This document shows positions 23,066 to 34,350 of a stretch of 64,000 nt of DNA, piece after piece (the first letter of the stretch is position 1; every line of letters begins with the position of its first letter). Made by a program: the position numbers and the translations under genes. This stretch comes from Psococerastis gibbosa. Taxonomy: Eukaryota; Arthropoda; Insecta; Psocodea; Psocidae. The DNA is taken from contig OZ020485.1 in NCBI GenBank assembly GCA_963971405.1, positions 42,963,469 through 43,027,468 on the forward strand. The letters run 5' to 3'. The notes under the pieces were generated by a model, which had not been told where the DNA came from, did no database searches, and saw nothing but the letters and a program-made list of their open reading frames with translations.

Positions 23066-23375
23066 CATGCGAAAATAATACATTATATTGTAGTATTATA
23101 TGGTATATATAACACTGACATTAAATTAACTTTGGTTGAAGAGGTAACCTCCCCGTAATAACCGAAATTAGAGGATTTAGTAAAACGGGGCATGGCAGGA
23201 TTCGAACCCACGATCTACGCTTAACCGAGAGACCTAAGTAGAGGATATACATCAACTGTTCTTGTGCGGGCTTGTGGTCCAGCGCTTAAGACGATGCCCC
23301 GGTCAGACGTAGATCGTGGGTTCGAATCCCGCCAAGCCCAGTTTTTCTATATCCTCTAATTTCGGTTATTACGTA
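23066..23375. repeat. SINE family B pair (inverted)
   Basis: The left part (23066-23260) is a minus-oriented copy with GGATTCGAACCCACG. The right part (23262-23375) is a plus-oriented copy with a tRNA-like head: GTGGTCCAGCGCTTAAGA (A-box region), GGGTTCGAATCCCGCC (B-box), then the shared tail TCCTCTAATTTCGGTTAT. The two copies are close and head-facing. Other copies at 38392, 38716 and 62095. Confidence 0.8.
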
Positions 23376-23587
23376 GCGAAAATAATACCCATAATGTAGG
23401 GAAATCCATGGGATCATTGGAATTGGACACGGATCAATATACATGCCAATATAAATAGGTCTACCATCAATAAAACTATACATTCAAATAATATTAATAA
23501 AAATAATAATAATATAAAGCACCTACAAAATTAATTAAATTACAGTATATGGACATTCACATTTTAATATATTTTAGATAGTTTCAA

Positions 23588-23611
23588 ATGTTGTTGTTGT
23601 TGTTGTTGTTT
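23588..23611. repeat. (GTT)n microsatellite
   Basis: About seven TTG units abutting the 3' edge of the following family C copy. Confidence 0.75.
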
Positions 23612-23935
23612 CTAACGCCTGCTTTCAGTATTTCTGCTTTAAGCAACCCTGTCAGCCTGGCGGGGGGAGTGAGTCTGTTTGTTACCTTGAAGCACCCTAA
23701 GAGCAGACTCTTTCACCTCGGGGAAATTGGAGTTGACTAACAGGGTGGACCTCCTGATTATAGTGGATTCCGAACCACTTGGGGAACATGGTAAAGTCAC
23801 ACGATTAAATCGGAGGTGACCAGGACTCGACTTATACTGCCTAAGCGAGTTATCATGTCCCACCAGGTTCCCCTGCCAACGCTGTGCACACTACCAAGTT
23901 GCCGCAGTTTGAAACATGCTCTGCTCTAATGGAAT
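23612..23935 (-). repeat. interspersed repeat family C, long form
   Basis: Minus-strand copy of the family seen at 718 and 39800. Contains TAGTGGATTCCGAACCACTT (plus strand) and the CCCTGTCAGCCTGGCGGGG end. Confidence 0.75.
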
Positions 23936-24692
23936 CAACATGGTGAGGCCGTTGGCTAGTAGTAGTATAGGTAGGTATCATACGTCATTTAGAATTAGTT
24001 CCCTGCATAATAGTTTTAGCTTCTGTCAATACCATATATCCCCCAAGGGCAATAAATTACCATCAAATAATTTATTCCCCCTGCCAACACTTGAGGAATG
24101 GACGCATTTGTGTTAATGCTGTTGCATGCGTTCGTTCATTCCCTTGGGTCAGTATCGACATAAACACAGATTAACTGAATTATACGCGAATATGTTCATT
24201 AAATATCAATTTATCTCAAGGGCAAATCTTTTGAGTGTTATGAGGACGAACATAAGAGCAAAGGGACCAAATATTTGATATTTGCACAGGAGTAAATTTC
24301 ATCGATGCTCTGTAACAGATATTCATATCTGTCATTAGAGCTTTCAGCTTTGTGTCATATTAGATAGCTTTTAAGCTCATTTTGAAAGATACTTCAACCC
24401 ATTTACATTTTATACATTGTCCAAATTAAGCTTAAAGTGCTCCTTTGATAGTTACAGTATCCCTCATTTATAATTCATAATATCCTATTCTATAAAATTC
24501 AAATTTTTGCTTTCCTATTTTTAACATTAGGATCGAACTGATATTTTGAATCGGAATATAATTAAATATCACAACAATTTAATATAGGCTTACGATATAC
24601 GAGTATATTCCAGGCCAGTGTTCCCTTTCTTGTAACACTATACCCATTAAAGGAGTACCAGCACTGAAAAATAACCTATCCTAAAACCTAAA
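23936..24692. other. no gene seen
   Basis: No recognised features. Confidence 0.35.
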
Positions 24693-25520
24693 GCCTTGTC
24701 ACGACTGCAGCAGTGTAGGCTGATCATGGCGAATTTAATACCGGGGTTAATATAATACCATATCACTTGATGTTATTAATTCAATTGTTTAAAATAAATG
24801 AACAGCAAATTTCAGAATTTTTTACTTTTTGATGTTGGTAATCGTCGCAAGAGTGCTATAAGCGCGGAAAATTAAAATTGTGTCTATTTAAACAATTGAA
24901 TGATCTTCGGCTATATTTTCTTCATTTTTCTGCCTTAGATTTAGACAAATTATTTATAATCCTTAATATAAATATATATTTCTGTTAAATTATACAATAC
25001 AAGTACAGGGCTTAGTAGTATGGTTGGACACAGTCCCAGGCCACGGTGTGGGCCCATAGGACAGGGGACCTCCTGACTATAGTGGATTCCGAACCACTTG
25101 GGAAACACAGTGAAGTCACACGATTAGCTCGGAGGTGACCAAGACAAGTCCTACCATGTTTCCCTACCGGCACTGTGCACATTTCCAAGTTATCTGCATC
25201 TATGAACCTACTCTGGTCCGTTGGGTACAAGTACAAGTAATTGACAAGAAAGTATAAAGTAAAATCGTCAATATATTAATTCAAAATTAAACGTTGTTTA
25301 TTTCTAGGGCGATATGAGTTTTTTATTGCTATTTATATTTGCTACGGCAGCATCGGCTGCGTCACGTCAGTTCAGTTCTTCAGTTTTACCACCATCACAA
25401 TTTAAAAAAATCTGAAATTTGCTGTTCACTTATTTTAAACAATTGAATTAACACCATCACGTGACATGGTATTATATTAACCCCGGTATTATAATCGCCA
25501 TGATCAGGCTGCTGGAGCGG
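24693..25520. mobile_element. ~830-bp inverted-repeat element (family I)
   Basis: Inverted arms of ~120 bp: left contains TACCGGGGTTAATATAATAC and AACAGCAAATTTCAGA, right contains the complements. A family C copy (25013-25228) sits inside. Related sequence is at 40348-40735, 49150-49740 and 62935-63115. TSD not resolved. Confidence 0.65.
25013..25228 (-). repeat. interspersed repeat family C, short form
   Basis: Nested in the family I element. The minus-strand frame contains VPVGKHGRTCLGHLRANRVT and FPSGSESTIVRR, matching other short copies at 31873, 57355, 58772 and 61617. Confidence 0.8.
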
Positions 25521-25597
25521 CCAGTACTGTACTTGTAGAAGTGCTGCATTATATTTATTGACTCTATATTTAAAAAAAAAACATCATTGAAAACCTG

Positions 25598-25650
25598 CTA
25601 TCTCGGCGAAGTTAGGGCCATAAGGCCCTCTCTTACGCTCAACTGGGTGC
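25598..25650 (-). repeat. SINE family A fragment
   Basis: GTTAGGGCCATAAGGCCCTC and CTCTTACGCTCAACTGG match the A body. Only ~50 bp remain. Confidence 0.55.
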
Positions 25651-25654
25651 AACA

Positions 25655-25800
25655 TTAGTATGTTTCATACTTTGGCGCTCCCGTCCTAACCCTAAAACTT
25701 TCACGTATAGGATTGAATGTGTGGGTCTAACCGGAACTATAAACGAAATGCCTTGTCCCATCTGGAGCGGCCAATACGGTAGGCCTACCTGTGAGAGCGC
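25655..25800 (-). pseudogene. degenerate duplicate of CRF-BP exon end and donor
   Basis: On the minus strand the sequence follows the 3' end of the exon at 25852-26062, its donor and ~60 bp of intron. Both contain GGXCAAGGC-TTTCGTTTA, CA-ACATTCAATCCTA and AGTTTTAGG, then TATGAAACAT. Translation gives QMGQGISFIV against QAGQGFSFTV in the real exon. The copy lacks the upstream part of the exon and its donor reads GTGAAA. A smaller third trace is at 25506-25540 (GCTGGAGCGGCCAGTACTGT). Confidence 0.65.
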
Positions 25801-25851
25801 AAGCGGTGCATAGGAATGTTTCATATTTCGCGCACCTATCCTAAAACTTAC

Positions 25852-26062
25852 GCGTAGGATTGAATGTATGTTGAACCGTAAACGAAAAGCCTTGGCCCGC
25901 CTGGGGCAGTCGGTACTGGAGAGCGGCTGCATTTTGAGATGAGCGGAGTATTTTCTTTATTCTGCTGACGCCACAAAACTCGTCGAAGCGGTCATCAAAT
26001 GGTTTTTCATGATCTTGTGAACTGGGAAATACTTGGCCTTGCAGCTCCCAGCCATCAACAAA
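25852..26062 (-). CDS. CRF-BP: CRF-BP exon with FVDGWELQG core
   Basis: The acceptor GTGTTTTCAG precedes 26062 and the donor GTAAGT follows 25852. Phase in 0, phase out 1; length 211. It reads FVDGWELQGQVFPSSQDHEK, then RFDEFCGVSR, ILRSSQNAAALQYRLPQAGQ and GFSFTV. The xxDGWxLxGxxFPSSQDH block, a single Cys after it and RSSQNA are the most recognisable signature of CRF-binding proteins, conserved from insects to vertebrates. Family knowledge: the protein is secreted and sequesters CRF-like peptides, DH44-type diuretic hormones in insects. A damaged duplicate of the exon's 3' end lies 50 bp downstream. Confidence 0.95.
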
Positions 26063-27585
26063 CTGAAAACACGCAAATAATTACATATTAATGTTATTTG
26101 CACAATTATTGCCAATATTTGCTTCATGTGAATTACCCTGCGTTCTGTACAATTAATTCTATCAATTTATGTATTTAATACTACACTGTAAGTGATCCAA
26201 CAGAAAGGATAGTCTGCAAAACTATAAAATACATCGGTAACGCTACCATCCCAGCGATAGGTCAAAGGCTGTACTCTAAATATTCCGCAGACTACCTACA
26301 TGCACAACAGCATGCAAAATTATACATTTCATTTCTGATAAATTTTGAATTAGCTCATGCAGACATAAAGTACTATTTAAAAAGTTTCAACTTTGTTTTT
26401 TTATCAACGCTCTTTTCAATTTGGTTCTCAAAAGAGATTGAAAACTCGTAGGGCATGACCTTAATAATTTCCTTAATATAAAACTCCTTAGTTTAGCTAT
26501 ACGATGAAAAATTAAAATTGTAATCCATTTTGAAATCAAATTTGTAATACCGCAAATTCCTTTTGATGAGAACCATAAGTGGTTGGTTACTGTATAATGT
26601 AATATTACCCCTTGACATTTTTATATCTTTGAGTGATTTTTAGCGCTGCGCTCAATGAGTCGTCAAGATGTGTCGTTGACGGTTTCGCTAGTCAGTTAAA
26701 ATTAAAAATAAAGTTTAGTCGTTAGCCCGACTTAACTTGCTGGTTTCAAGCAGTCAAAAATCTCAAAATAATGACTGTGATTTGGTGAAGCAACTTGCAA
26801 ACTGCCAAGTCTATTTATTGGTTATTCCTAATTTATTTGAACGCGGCTTCATTTGACGAATGATGAAAACGAAATTTATGTCAAACTCCCAATCTTTATT
26901 AATCCTCTTAGTCACGGCCGTTATATACAATATTCATCCCTGAAATAGTGAAAAAAAATTCAATTTCGCTTTATGGCACACATCCAATGTTTTATTCTCA
27001 ATCCCCTATAATAATTGCGCCTGTTTTGCAATGGATGTAATTAGAGCTCTTTTAATCCAAGAATGCCCAAATTCGCGGGGCTTCAAAATACGATGCTGTT
27101 GCCTTTGTTGTAAGTATATACTGTAAACTAGGAAGAAAGAAAAAAGAAGGAAAACAGGACCCCTGTCTCGTCCTGGAAATGGTGCCAAGATCTGCACCTA
27201 AGCCCGGACCCTAGTTTCGACAAGTCCAAAATGTGAAATGGTAGGTGCCTTTATGTCTGCCCTCATAAGGGCATACTGCCCCGTATCGAAGAATCATAGC
27301 TTAGTGTTTTCCTCTGGCAAGGGATGAGGAGTAAGGAATACTTGCTCCTCTTCGCGTTCATCGAATAAATGTTTTGATTAGTGGAAAATAGTCAGGAAGA
27401 AAATAGAATATACCTGTAGTGTAGCAGAATTAGTTAGGGTAATACAGTTAACAGTTAACATATACTGTTAACCATTTGTTGCAGGCCATACTGCATTAAT
27501 TTGTGTGGCTGACGTCGTAGAAAGCTCAAGTAAGTAGGCCTTCATAACATAATTTCGGATAAGCAAAATTTTGCTATTCATTTAC
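26063..27585. other. CRF-BP intron
   Basis: 1.5-kb intron with no recognised repeat or nested gene. Confidence 0.6.
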
Positions 27586-27746
27586 CGCTGTCAGGCCCTC
27601 TCCTTCACAAGGAACATTAAAGTAGTCGAAATGAAGTTCTATGACTTTGTCGGGGTCACTCATGAAGTAGAGCCCGCATACTCGTTCAGAGCCTTCCTGT
27701 GCCTTCACGAAGAATTTGCCGTCATCTGACGTCACCAGCATACATT
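27586..27746 (-). CDS. CRF-BP: CRF-BP exon with first three cysteines
   Basis: The acceptor AAATTTGCAG precedes 27746 and the donor GTAAAT follows 27586. It is entered in phase 1 (two bases AA complete a split codon) and left in phase 0. It reads CMLVTSDDGKFFVKAQEG, then RVCGLYFMSDPDKVIELHFD and YFNVPCEGEGLTA. The cysteine spacing, the IS-[ED]-P-[ED] type strand and the acidic-rich turn before the next exon's VDGW match the N-terminal CUB-like half of CRF-BP. The next upstream exon must end with one base of a split codon. 34681-34807 satisfies this (G+AA = Glu) but is not proven. Confidence 0.93.
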
Positions 27747-27749
27747 CTG

Positions 27750-28735
27750 CAAATTTTCAAGATAACTATTAGTCGAGAAATCATAAGATATGCAAAGGCA
27801 GAATTGTGGGGAACTAACCAAATCCCTCTTGGCACGGAATTATCTTCCATGAAAAGGTTAATCAGAATTTTATTTTTTTATTTTATTTTATTTTTTCTTC
27901 TAAAACAAACTAATAAACTACAATATCAGGGGGTTATATTTTTCAGTCTATTACGTTCTGTTTACATTAATAATGTTTACGTAACATGTAAATTTAAAAG
28001 AAATCGTTGTGGTCGTTTTAGGGGATCAAATGTTTTAGTCGTTTTCGGGGAGTTTTTGGCAGGAAATGTTGATAACATACATGCCGAATTTCATCAAAGA
28101 CAATAGAGTAGATTAGGCGCAAGTCGAAAAGCAGACAAACTGACATTTCGTAAAAAAAAACCTTTTCGAGGTCCTTGTAGGCCTACCTAAAACCTAGGAA
28201 GCCCATTGAAATCTCGTATAAAAACTTTTGAACATCACCAAGCTTTCCCTGTACTCGCAAATTAATACGAAAGCCGTATTGGTTCATGCATGGGGAAATC
28301 ATGCCGCCTAATAGCCTATTCAGCTATATTGCATAATTCCTCGACAGAAGCAGCAACCGATACAGTATCATAGTCCCGTATACAAATTTTCATTCCTTCC
28401 GCTACTAGGCCCAGGAATCAACAATCTGTACTAAAAAATGTTATACTTTTATGAATGCGAGTATTACAATATTTTTACATTTTTCTTCCATATAAGATCT
28501 CCTTATGCGGTCACCCTTACTTTTGAAGAGAGTACATCTTTTTAGAGATTCCGCTTTTTTATGTCGATTTACGACCCACACACGATCTGAAGGCACAGAA
28601 GGAAACTGCTGACCGTCATAAAAGTTATGTGATATAAAATCAAAATACCATGACAATATTCCTAAGTGCCTCTAACTTATAACAGTGATGGCATTGTATC
28701 GATCTTCGATTTTCAGTATTTTTCTCACTTAGCAG
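27750..28735. other. CRF-BP region intron; old F2 repeat at 27930-28262
   Basis: 27930-28262 shows diverged minus-oriented F similarity (GCCGAATTTCATCAAAGA, GACATTTCGTAAAAA, AAGCTTTCC). The plus-strand frame over 27699-28106 is antisense to the exon and is not a gene. Confidence 0.45.
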
Positions 28736-29325
28736 CTGCTGTCTGCATTATCTGTGTATACAAACGAACTATTCGATAGAATTTTCTGAAATTCTGCATG
28801 TAGGTCCATAAAAATATTTTTTTTTGATATTTCAGTTTTGGGGATCTGGGGATTTTGAGGGGTTTAAGAAACCCTCCCAAAACCGCCACGGAAACAAATT
28901 TCCCCAAAAACGGCACCAATTATGTCTTTTAAATTCACACATATTGTAGTACTTATTAGTGTAAACAAACCCCACTAGGTTACATCCTCCTTGATAGTCT
29001 GGTTCCATTGATGCTTTCTAACTTCTGGTACGCTTTATATAGGTGCTAAATAGAGAAACATAACCGAATAGGTCGCTTCTCCAACCAAGGTTTTGGTTTT
29101 GCAAAAAAAAATTTTTTTGGAGATAGCCTATAATGAACAATTCGAGCCCCAATGAATTTCATATACCTAGCATACAATTATTATTGTGTTGTATGACCTA
29201 CACTATATATTATTGGTCTGCCCATTCTAGACTATGTAATTGACCCATTTATCAATCCAGCGCTATAGGATAGGGAAAAATCTATAGGAAGCCTATACGT
29301 AAGCCAATTATTTACGATTAAACTA
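28736..29325 (+). repeat. diverged F2 repeat
   Basis: Ordered matches to F: TTTCTGAAATTCTGCATGTAGG, AACGGCACCAATTATGTC, TTGATAGTCTGGTTCC, GGTGCTAAATAGAG and the ATTGACCC-like end. Clearly older than the 13-17 kb copies. Confidence 0.6.
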
Positions 29326-29340
29326 TTGTATTACAGTACC

Positions 29341-31308
29341 TATGGAAGTCCGAAACAATGATAGACCACAAGCACGAAAAGAATGGATCACAGAGGAAAT
29401 CCTGGAGCTAATTGGGCAAAGGAGGGAAGCCAAAAAGGACAAATCGGAAGCAGGCCAAAGAAGGTATAAAACCTTGAGAAACAAGATTAACAAAGAATCG
29501 CGGCTTGTCAAGGAGTGCTACTACAAAGAGAAATGTCTTGAAATTGAGGAGCATATGGCGAAAGGAAACACAAGAAGTACAAGATGGCTAAGAGCTTCTT
29601 TAAGAATAAAAAGGGACAGTCGTCGGTGATCGAAAGCGCAGATGGGAAAATACTGTATGATGCCGATGCCATAAACAAAAGATGACAGGAATACATTGAA
29701 CAACTGTATGATGGAAATAGTGTTGTCAATGAGAATGAAATACTAGAAAACGAACCAGACGACAGTGAGTTAGGACACAACATACTTAGAGACGAATTCG
29801 ATCTAGCGGTAAAAAAGTTAAAAGCTAAAAAAGCCCCAGGAGTAGACGATATACCAGCAGAATTGTTAAAAAATATTGGGGAGAACTGCATGGAAGAGCT
29901 CTATAGACTGGTTTGTAAAATGTACAACACTGGCTGGATACCATGAGACTTTGAGAAGTGCGTTATTGTGGCACTGCCTAAGAAGGATGGGACCACCAAA
30001 TGTGAACAACATAGAACGCTCAGCCTAATCTCCCATGCGTCCAAGATCCTGACCAATATAATTCTAAAGAGAATAAATCCGATAATTGAAGAGCGATTAA
30101 CCCCAGACCAATTTGGGTTCCGCAATGGCAGAGGAACACGAGAAGCGATTGTATCACTAAGAGTACTGCTAGAAAGACTAAGAAGAAACCGTAGAACTTA
30201 TATCGGTTTTATTGACCTGGAGAAGGCCTTTGACAAAGTCCAATGAAAAAAGCTCTTCGAAATACTAAAAAAGTCTGGAGTCAAGCACAAGGACAGGAAA
30301 ATCATATGGACGCTATACAAGAATGAAGCGGTAGTCATAAGGTCTGGGACAGAAATTGGAGAGGCCAGAATACGTCAGGGGGTAAGACAGGGATGTTCGT
30401 TATCTCCGGCACTATTTAATATATACATACAAATGGCCTTAAACGAGATGAGAGAATCGCTGCTTGACGTATGAGGTGTGAGAGTGCAAGGGGCAAAAGT
30501 TGACATGATACGTTTCGCTGATGAAATTGCACTTATCGCTGACGACGCAGAGGAACTACAGCGTGCCTTAGAAACAATGCAGGACATATTGACAAGAGGA
30601 TATAATATGACCATAAATAAAAGCAAAACCAAAGTCATGGTTGTGAAGAATAAGAATGACATTAGCCAAGCATATGCATCCCTTGACAGAGTAGTTCTCA
30701 GCAGTGTCAAGCAATTTAAGTACCTGGGCAGCACAATAACAGAAGACAATAGCTCAGCGATTGAAATAAACAGCCGTATCCAACAAGCCAAGGTGGCATT
30801 CAATAAAAAATCCAAGATTCTGGAACCCTATGACATAAAACTAACCACCAGGAAGCAATTTCTAAAAAATTGGAAAGCAAAAACATGTGCTGTGTGGAGG
30901 GTTTTATTGTACGGCTGTGAAACCTGGACTATAGCAGATAAGGAACTAAAGAAACTCGAAGCTTTCGAAATGTGGTGTTACAGAAGGATGCTACGGATCA
31001 GCTGGAGGGACCATGTGACAAATGAAAGAGTGATTGACGCTATCGGGGAAGAAAGACAGTTAGTAGCCCAGATACGAATCAGGAGAGCGAAATGGATGGG
31101 GCATTTGCTAAGGCACGAAAATCTGGTACACACTATTATCGAGGGCACAGTAGAGGGAAATAACCGAAGAGGACGGCCGAAGAAGGAATTCATGGATCAA
31201 ATAAAAGAAGACGCAGGAGCAATATCATATCAAGAACTGAAGAGGAAGATCGAGGGCCGAGTAAACTGGAGGACGATATGCAGGGAGTTGCTGCCAACCA
31301 ATCGCTAA
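29341..31308 (+). pseudogene. non-LTR retrotransposon (LINE) ORF2, decayed
   Basis: Covers the RT domain and C-terminal region. Recognisable blocks in order: KKLKAKKAPGVDDIPAELLK; ALPKKDGTTKCEQHRTLSLI; DQFGFRNGRGTREAI; GFIDLEKAFDKVQ; GVRQGCSLSPALFNIY; catalytic box FADE in place of FADD; KQFKYLGSTIT; YGCETWTI; FEMWCYRRMLRISWRD; RPKKEFMDQIKED. The last 276 codons (30478-31308) are open. Upstream there is one frameshift near 29590 and four in-frame stops, all TGA, each where relatives usually have Trp (KR-W-QEYI, IP-W-DFEK, KVQ-W, DV-W-GV). The endonuclease domain is missing. It lies in the interval between the candidate 34.7 kb exon and the 27.7 kb exon. Inactive. Clade not assignable by eye. 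Confidence 0.92.
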
Positions 31309-31309
31309 G

Positions 31310-31870
31310 ATTGTAACCTTAAGAAGACCTATACTAATTTATAAAAAGGACAGCAAGCACCGGTTCTTTTTATCAGAAAATTGGCGGGAGCGAATGTTCC
31401 ATGATTCCTATATAGAACTCTAGGGCAACCCTGAAACAATATGGCGGCCACTATTTGCATCAGGAACCTTAAAAAATGAAAATTATGTTTCTTTTTAAGA
31501 TAACGATATCCTAATACAGGCTCCGATTAAACCATGAGGGAAGAGCAATAGTTTTTTTTTAATCTCCACTGTTTTGTCTGTAGATGAATATGAAGAATAA
31601 TTTTCAAGAATACCGAAAGAGAACCCATGAGAAAATTTTAAACCACTACAATAGGCAAGTGGATGATATGGTACACAATATGTAGTTACAAGTATAAGAC
31701 CTATTAGCCCATACTGCCGGTGAAGCAAGCAAAGTTTCAGCTTTAGGGGCAATGTCGGGTTGGAGATAATGCTATACAAGTTTGCTAATGACCTGGTAAT
31801 CACGACCGTAGCCCAACCGTTTATAAAACACATTTTCCCCTTCGGCTTTTTCAATAACTTAAACCCTGAG
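31310..31870. other. no gene seen
   Basis: LINE 3' flank and unassigned sequence. No exon-like segment. Confidence 0.35.
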
Positions 31871-31872
31871 TA

Positions 31873-32405
31873 GTAGTATGGTTGGACACAGTCCCAGGCC
31901 ACGGTGTGGGCCGATTGGAAAGGGGACCTCGTGATTATAGTGGATTCCGAACCCCTTGGGAAACACAGTAAAGTCACACGATTAGTTCGGAGGTGACCAG
32001 GACAAGTCCTACTGTTTCCGCTCGTACTCGGCGTACGGGGAAGGGTTGTGCTCTTGGTGTTGGAGAGAAGGAACCACACAGGTTGGATTCAAAAACTCGT
32101 CTCATATATTTTACAATTATAATTACATGGGCAAACGCCCCAATTACAGTACTGTGAGCCGATTGGTCCCCCACTCCAGTGCAATACCAACCACTACGTC
32201 AGTGGAGAAGGCAGTGGCGGATTAAGGCCCACCACATTCACTAATTTGGTTTATATTATATGAGTTTGTATGTTAGGCCAATTCCTGCTGGAAGTTGGCC
32301 TTAACACCTACCATGTTTCCCTACCGGCACTATGCACACTACCAAGTTATCTGCATCTTTGAACCTGCTCTGGTCCGCTTGATTCATTTTGGTAAGGCGA
32401 CCGGC
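31873..32405 (-). repeat. family C short form, interrupted by a solo LTR
   Basis: The two halves (31873-32012 and 32307-32405) join into a continuous family C copy once the 294-bp insertion is removed. Confidence 0.85.
32013..32306. mobile_element. solo LTR (294 bp)
   Basis: Begins TGTTTCCG and ends TTAACA, the TG...CA termini of LTRs. It is flanked by an exact 5-bp duplication CCTAC (32008-32012 and 32307-32311) and interrupts an otherwise continuous family C copy. No internal retroelement genes nearby, hence a solo LTR. Superfamily unknown. Confidence 0.8.
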
Positions 32406-32795
32406 TAGCTTAAACCCTTAGACTTACCTTACTTTACCTACCGATGAGTTGTTCTTGTTCATAATGACCAAACTGATATATTAGGCCTAACTTATTACAA
32501 CTAGTAAAACCGGACGCTTTGAACATTGCCGGGGATTTCGAATAAAACTCATCTTCTTCTTTTATGCCTATTCAGCAGTGGCCCACTGCTCTGAAAAGGG
32601 AAGCCATGCTATTGCTACACCACTGCCGCAGGTATTTCAACCAGGATGTTCTCCTGCCTTAGATTATTATACATGCAGAAGTCGATACTTTTCTACTACC
32701 TATATATACCGCAATTCTATGACTGCAGGATTATTTGTAGCCTATTGTATTACAGCATTGTATTGTACGTGTCAAACAAGTAGATTTTTTATACT
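32406..32795. other. no gene seen
   Basis: No recognised features. Confidence 0.35.
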
Positions 32796-32974
32796 TTTTT
32801 TTTTTTTTTATAAAAGATTAATCGCATACAAACAATTTAATGAATGTATCCGATTGACCTCTTCAGTCGCCTCTGTAGGTTATTACCCGTGATGAGTACG
32901 ACACGTCTCCGATTGCATGGCGTGTAAAGACTCGCACAAGTGCAAGCACGTTACCACCTGGCCATCGAAGTCGG
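32796..32974 (-). repeat. SINE-like family G, copy 3
   Basis: Starts with a poly-T run on the plus strand (the poly-A tail of a minus-strand copy), then AATCGCATACAAACAATTTA and the ACACGCCATG complement, ending CCACCTGGCCATCGAAGTCG. Confidence 0.8.
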
Positions 32975-34063
32975 TTGTATATTGTATATTTATATTGTAT
33001 ATGTAGTAAGGCACTATATACCCGGGTATTGTCATCCTATAATTCCTATGGTAAGTATTGTATGAAAGTAAAAGATTGAAAATAACTAAAACACCTTATA
33101 GAATTTTTTATTAAACACTTTCCTAATTGGTAGAACGTTTTTTAAATAATAACAAATAAATAACGATAAATTTCTAAAAATAAATCGGTAAACACCCAAT
33201 GCTTTGCTTATAGACCAGACTTAAAATGGATACAACATGGCGGATGACAATACCTGTCTAATATAGAGCCCTAATATGTAGCTGTACCATATGGTTTTAT
33301 AAACAATTCCATTTCGAAATTTCAAATTCCCGAATAAAAAATGATAAAACATTATAGAAAGAAGCGACTGAAAAGTGAAAACAATATTGCATGCTACTTG
33401 GAATAATGGGAGGAGATAGATTTACCTCCGCCTATTCTATCTCTTCCCACATTGTTAAAGGGATAGAGACATCATTTTCAAACACATTTTAGAGGAGAAA
33501 GCACGTTTACATTAAGGAATATCAATGGGGGTGTTAGATGTATCTCAACAATAAATTTGAAACCTGATGTATACTGGAAGAAATGTACATCTCAGCGTTC
33601 TGGTTTCAATAAACTCATCACAATATGCCCTTGCTCTTCTGTGAGGGAATTAAATTTAACATTTGTAAGAATTTAAAGGAATTTTAAGGAATGTAAGAAT
33701 TTGATGTCGCTCAACTATGGTTGAAAATCGTCCAAATGGCTTATGCATGATGAACTTACACCGGAAAATTCTTTAAGATAATAGGGAAAAATTTTTAATA
33801 ATGTCCTCCGGAAATTTTCCCCAAAAAGAGACGCGTCAGCATATTGTCAAATAGTTTGACTTGTGGCTGAGACTATTTTCTTTAACTTTCAATTAAATTA
33901 TTTAAGTGTTGATTTTATGGCTATTCAGAACAAAGAACTTTTGCACCTGTTCCCCTGGATCCCCATCGTAGCTACGCCCATGCGGGTAGGTACTATCATT
34001 AAACATATGCTCAACTTATCAAAAATAAAATTGAGAGCATTGGTGAAACACGCTCAGGATTTC
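32975..34063. other. no gene seen
   Basis: About 1.1 kb AT-rich with no exon or repeat match. A 96-codon plus-strand frame at 33863 runs into a SINE-like copy and is probably chance. Confidence 0.4.
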
Positions 34064-34240
34064 GACTTCGATGGCCAGGTGGTAACGTGCTTGCACTTGT
34101 GCGAGTCTCTACACGCCATGCAATCGGAGATGTGTCGTACTCATCACGGGTAATAGCTTACAGAGGCGACTAAAAAGGTCAATAGGATACATTCATTAAA
34201 TTGTTTGTATGCGATTTATCTTTTAGAAAAAAAAAAAATC
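34064..34240 (+). repeat. SINE-like family G, copy 4
   Basis: Best-preserved head: TCGATGGCCAGGTGGTAACG, TTGCACTTGTGCGAGTC. Ends GTATGCGATTTATC plus a poly-A run. Confidence 0.8.
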
Positions 34241-34350
34241 ACATATTTCGATTTCTGGTAGGATATAATGTAGTTTGATATATTTATTGTATAACCTTAT
34301 AGTACAGTAAGATAGCATAGCTCCATAATTTACCAGGATGGCGAATAATA

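Noticed and set aside
27699-28106. 135-codon plus-strand frame
   Set aside because: Overlaps the CRF-BP exon antisense and an old repeat. No independent coding signal.
29508-29891. Minus-strand frames over the LINE (also 30375-30815)
   Set aside because: Antisense shadows of the reverse-transcriptase coding strand.
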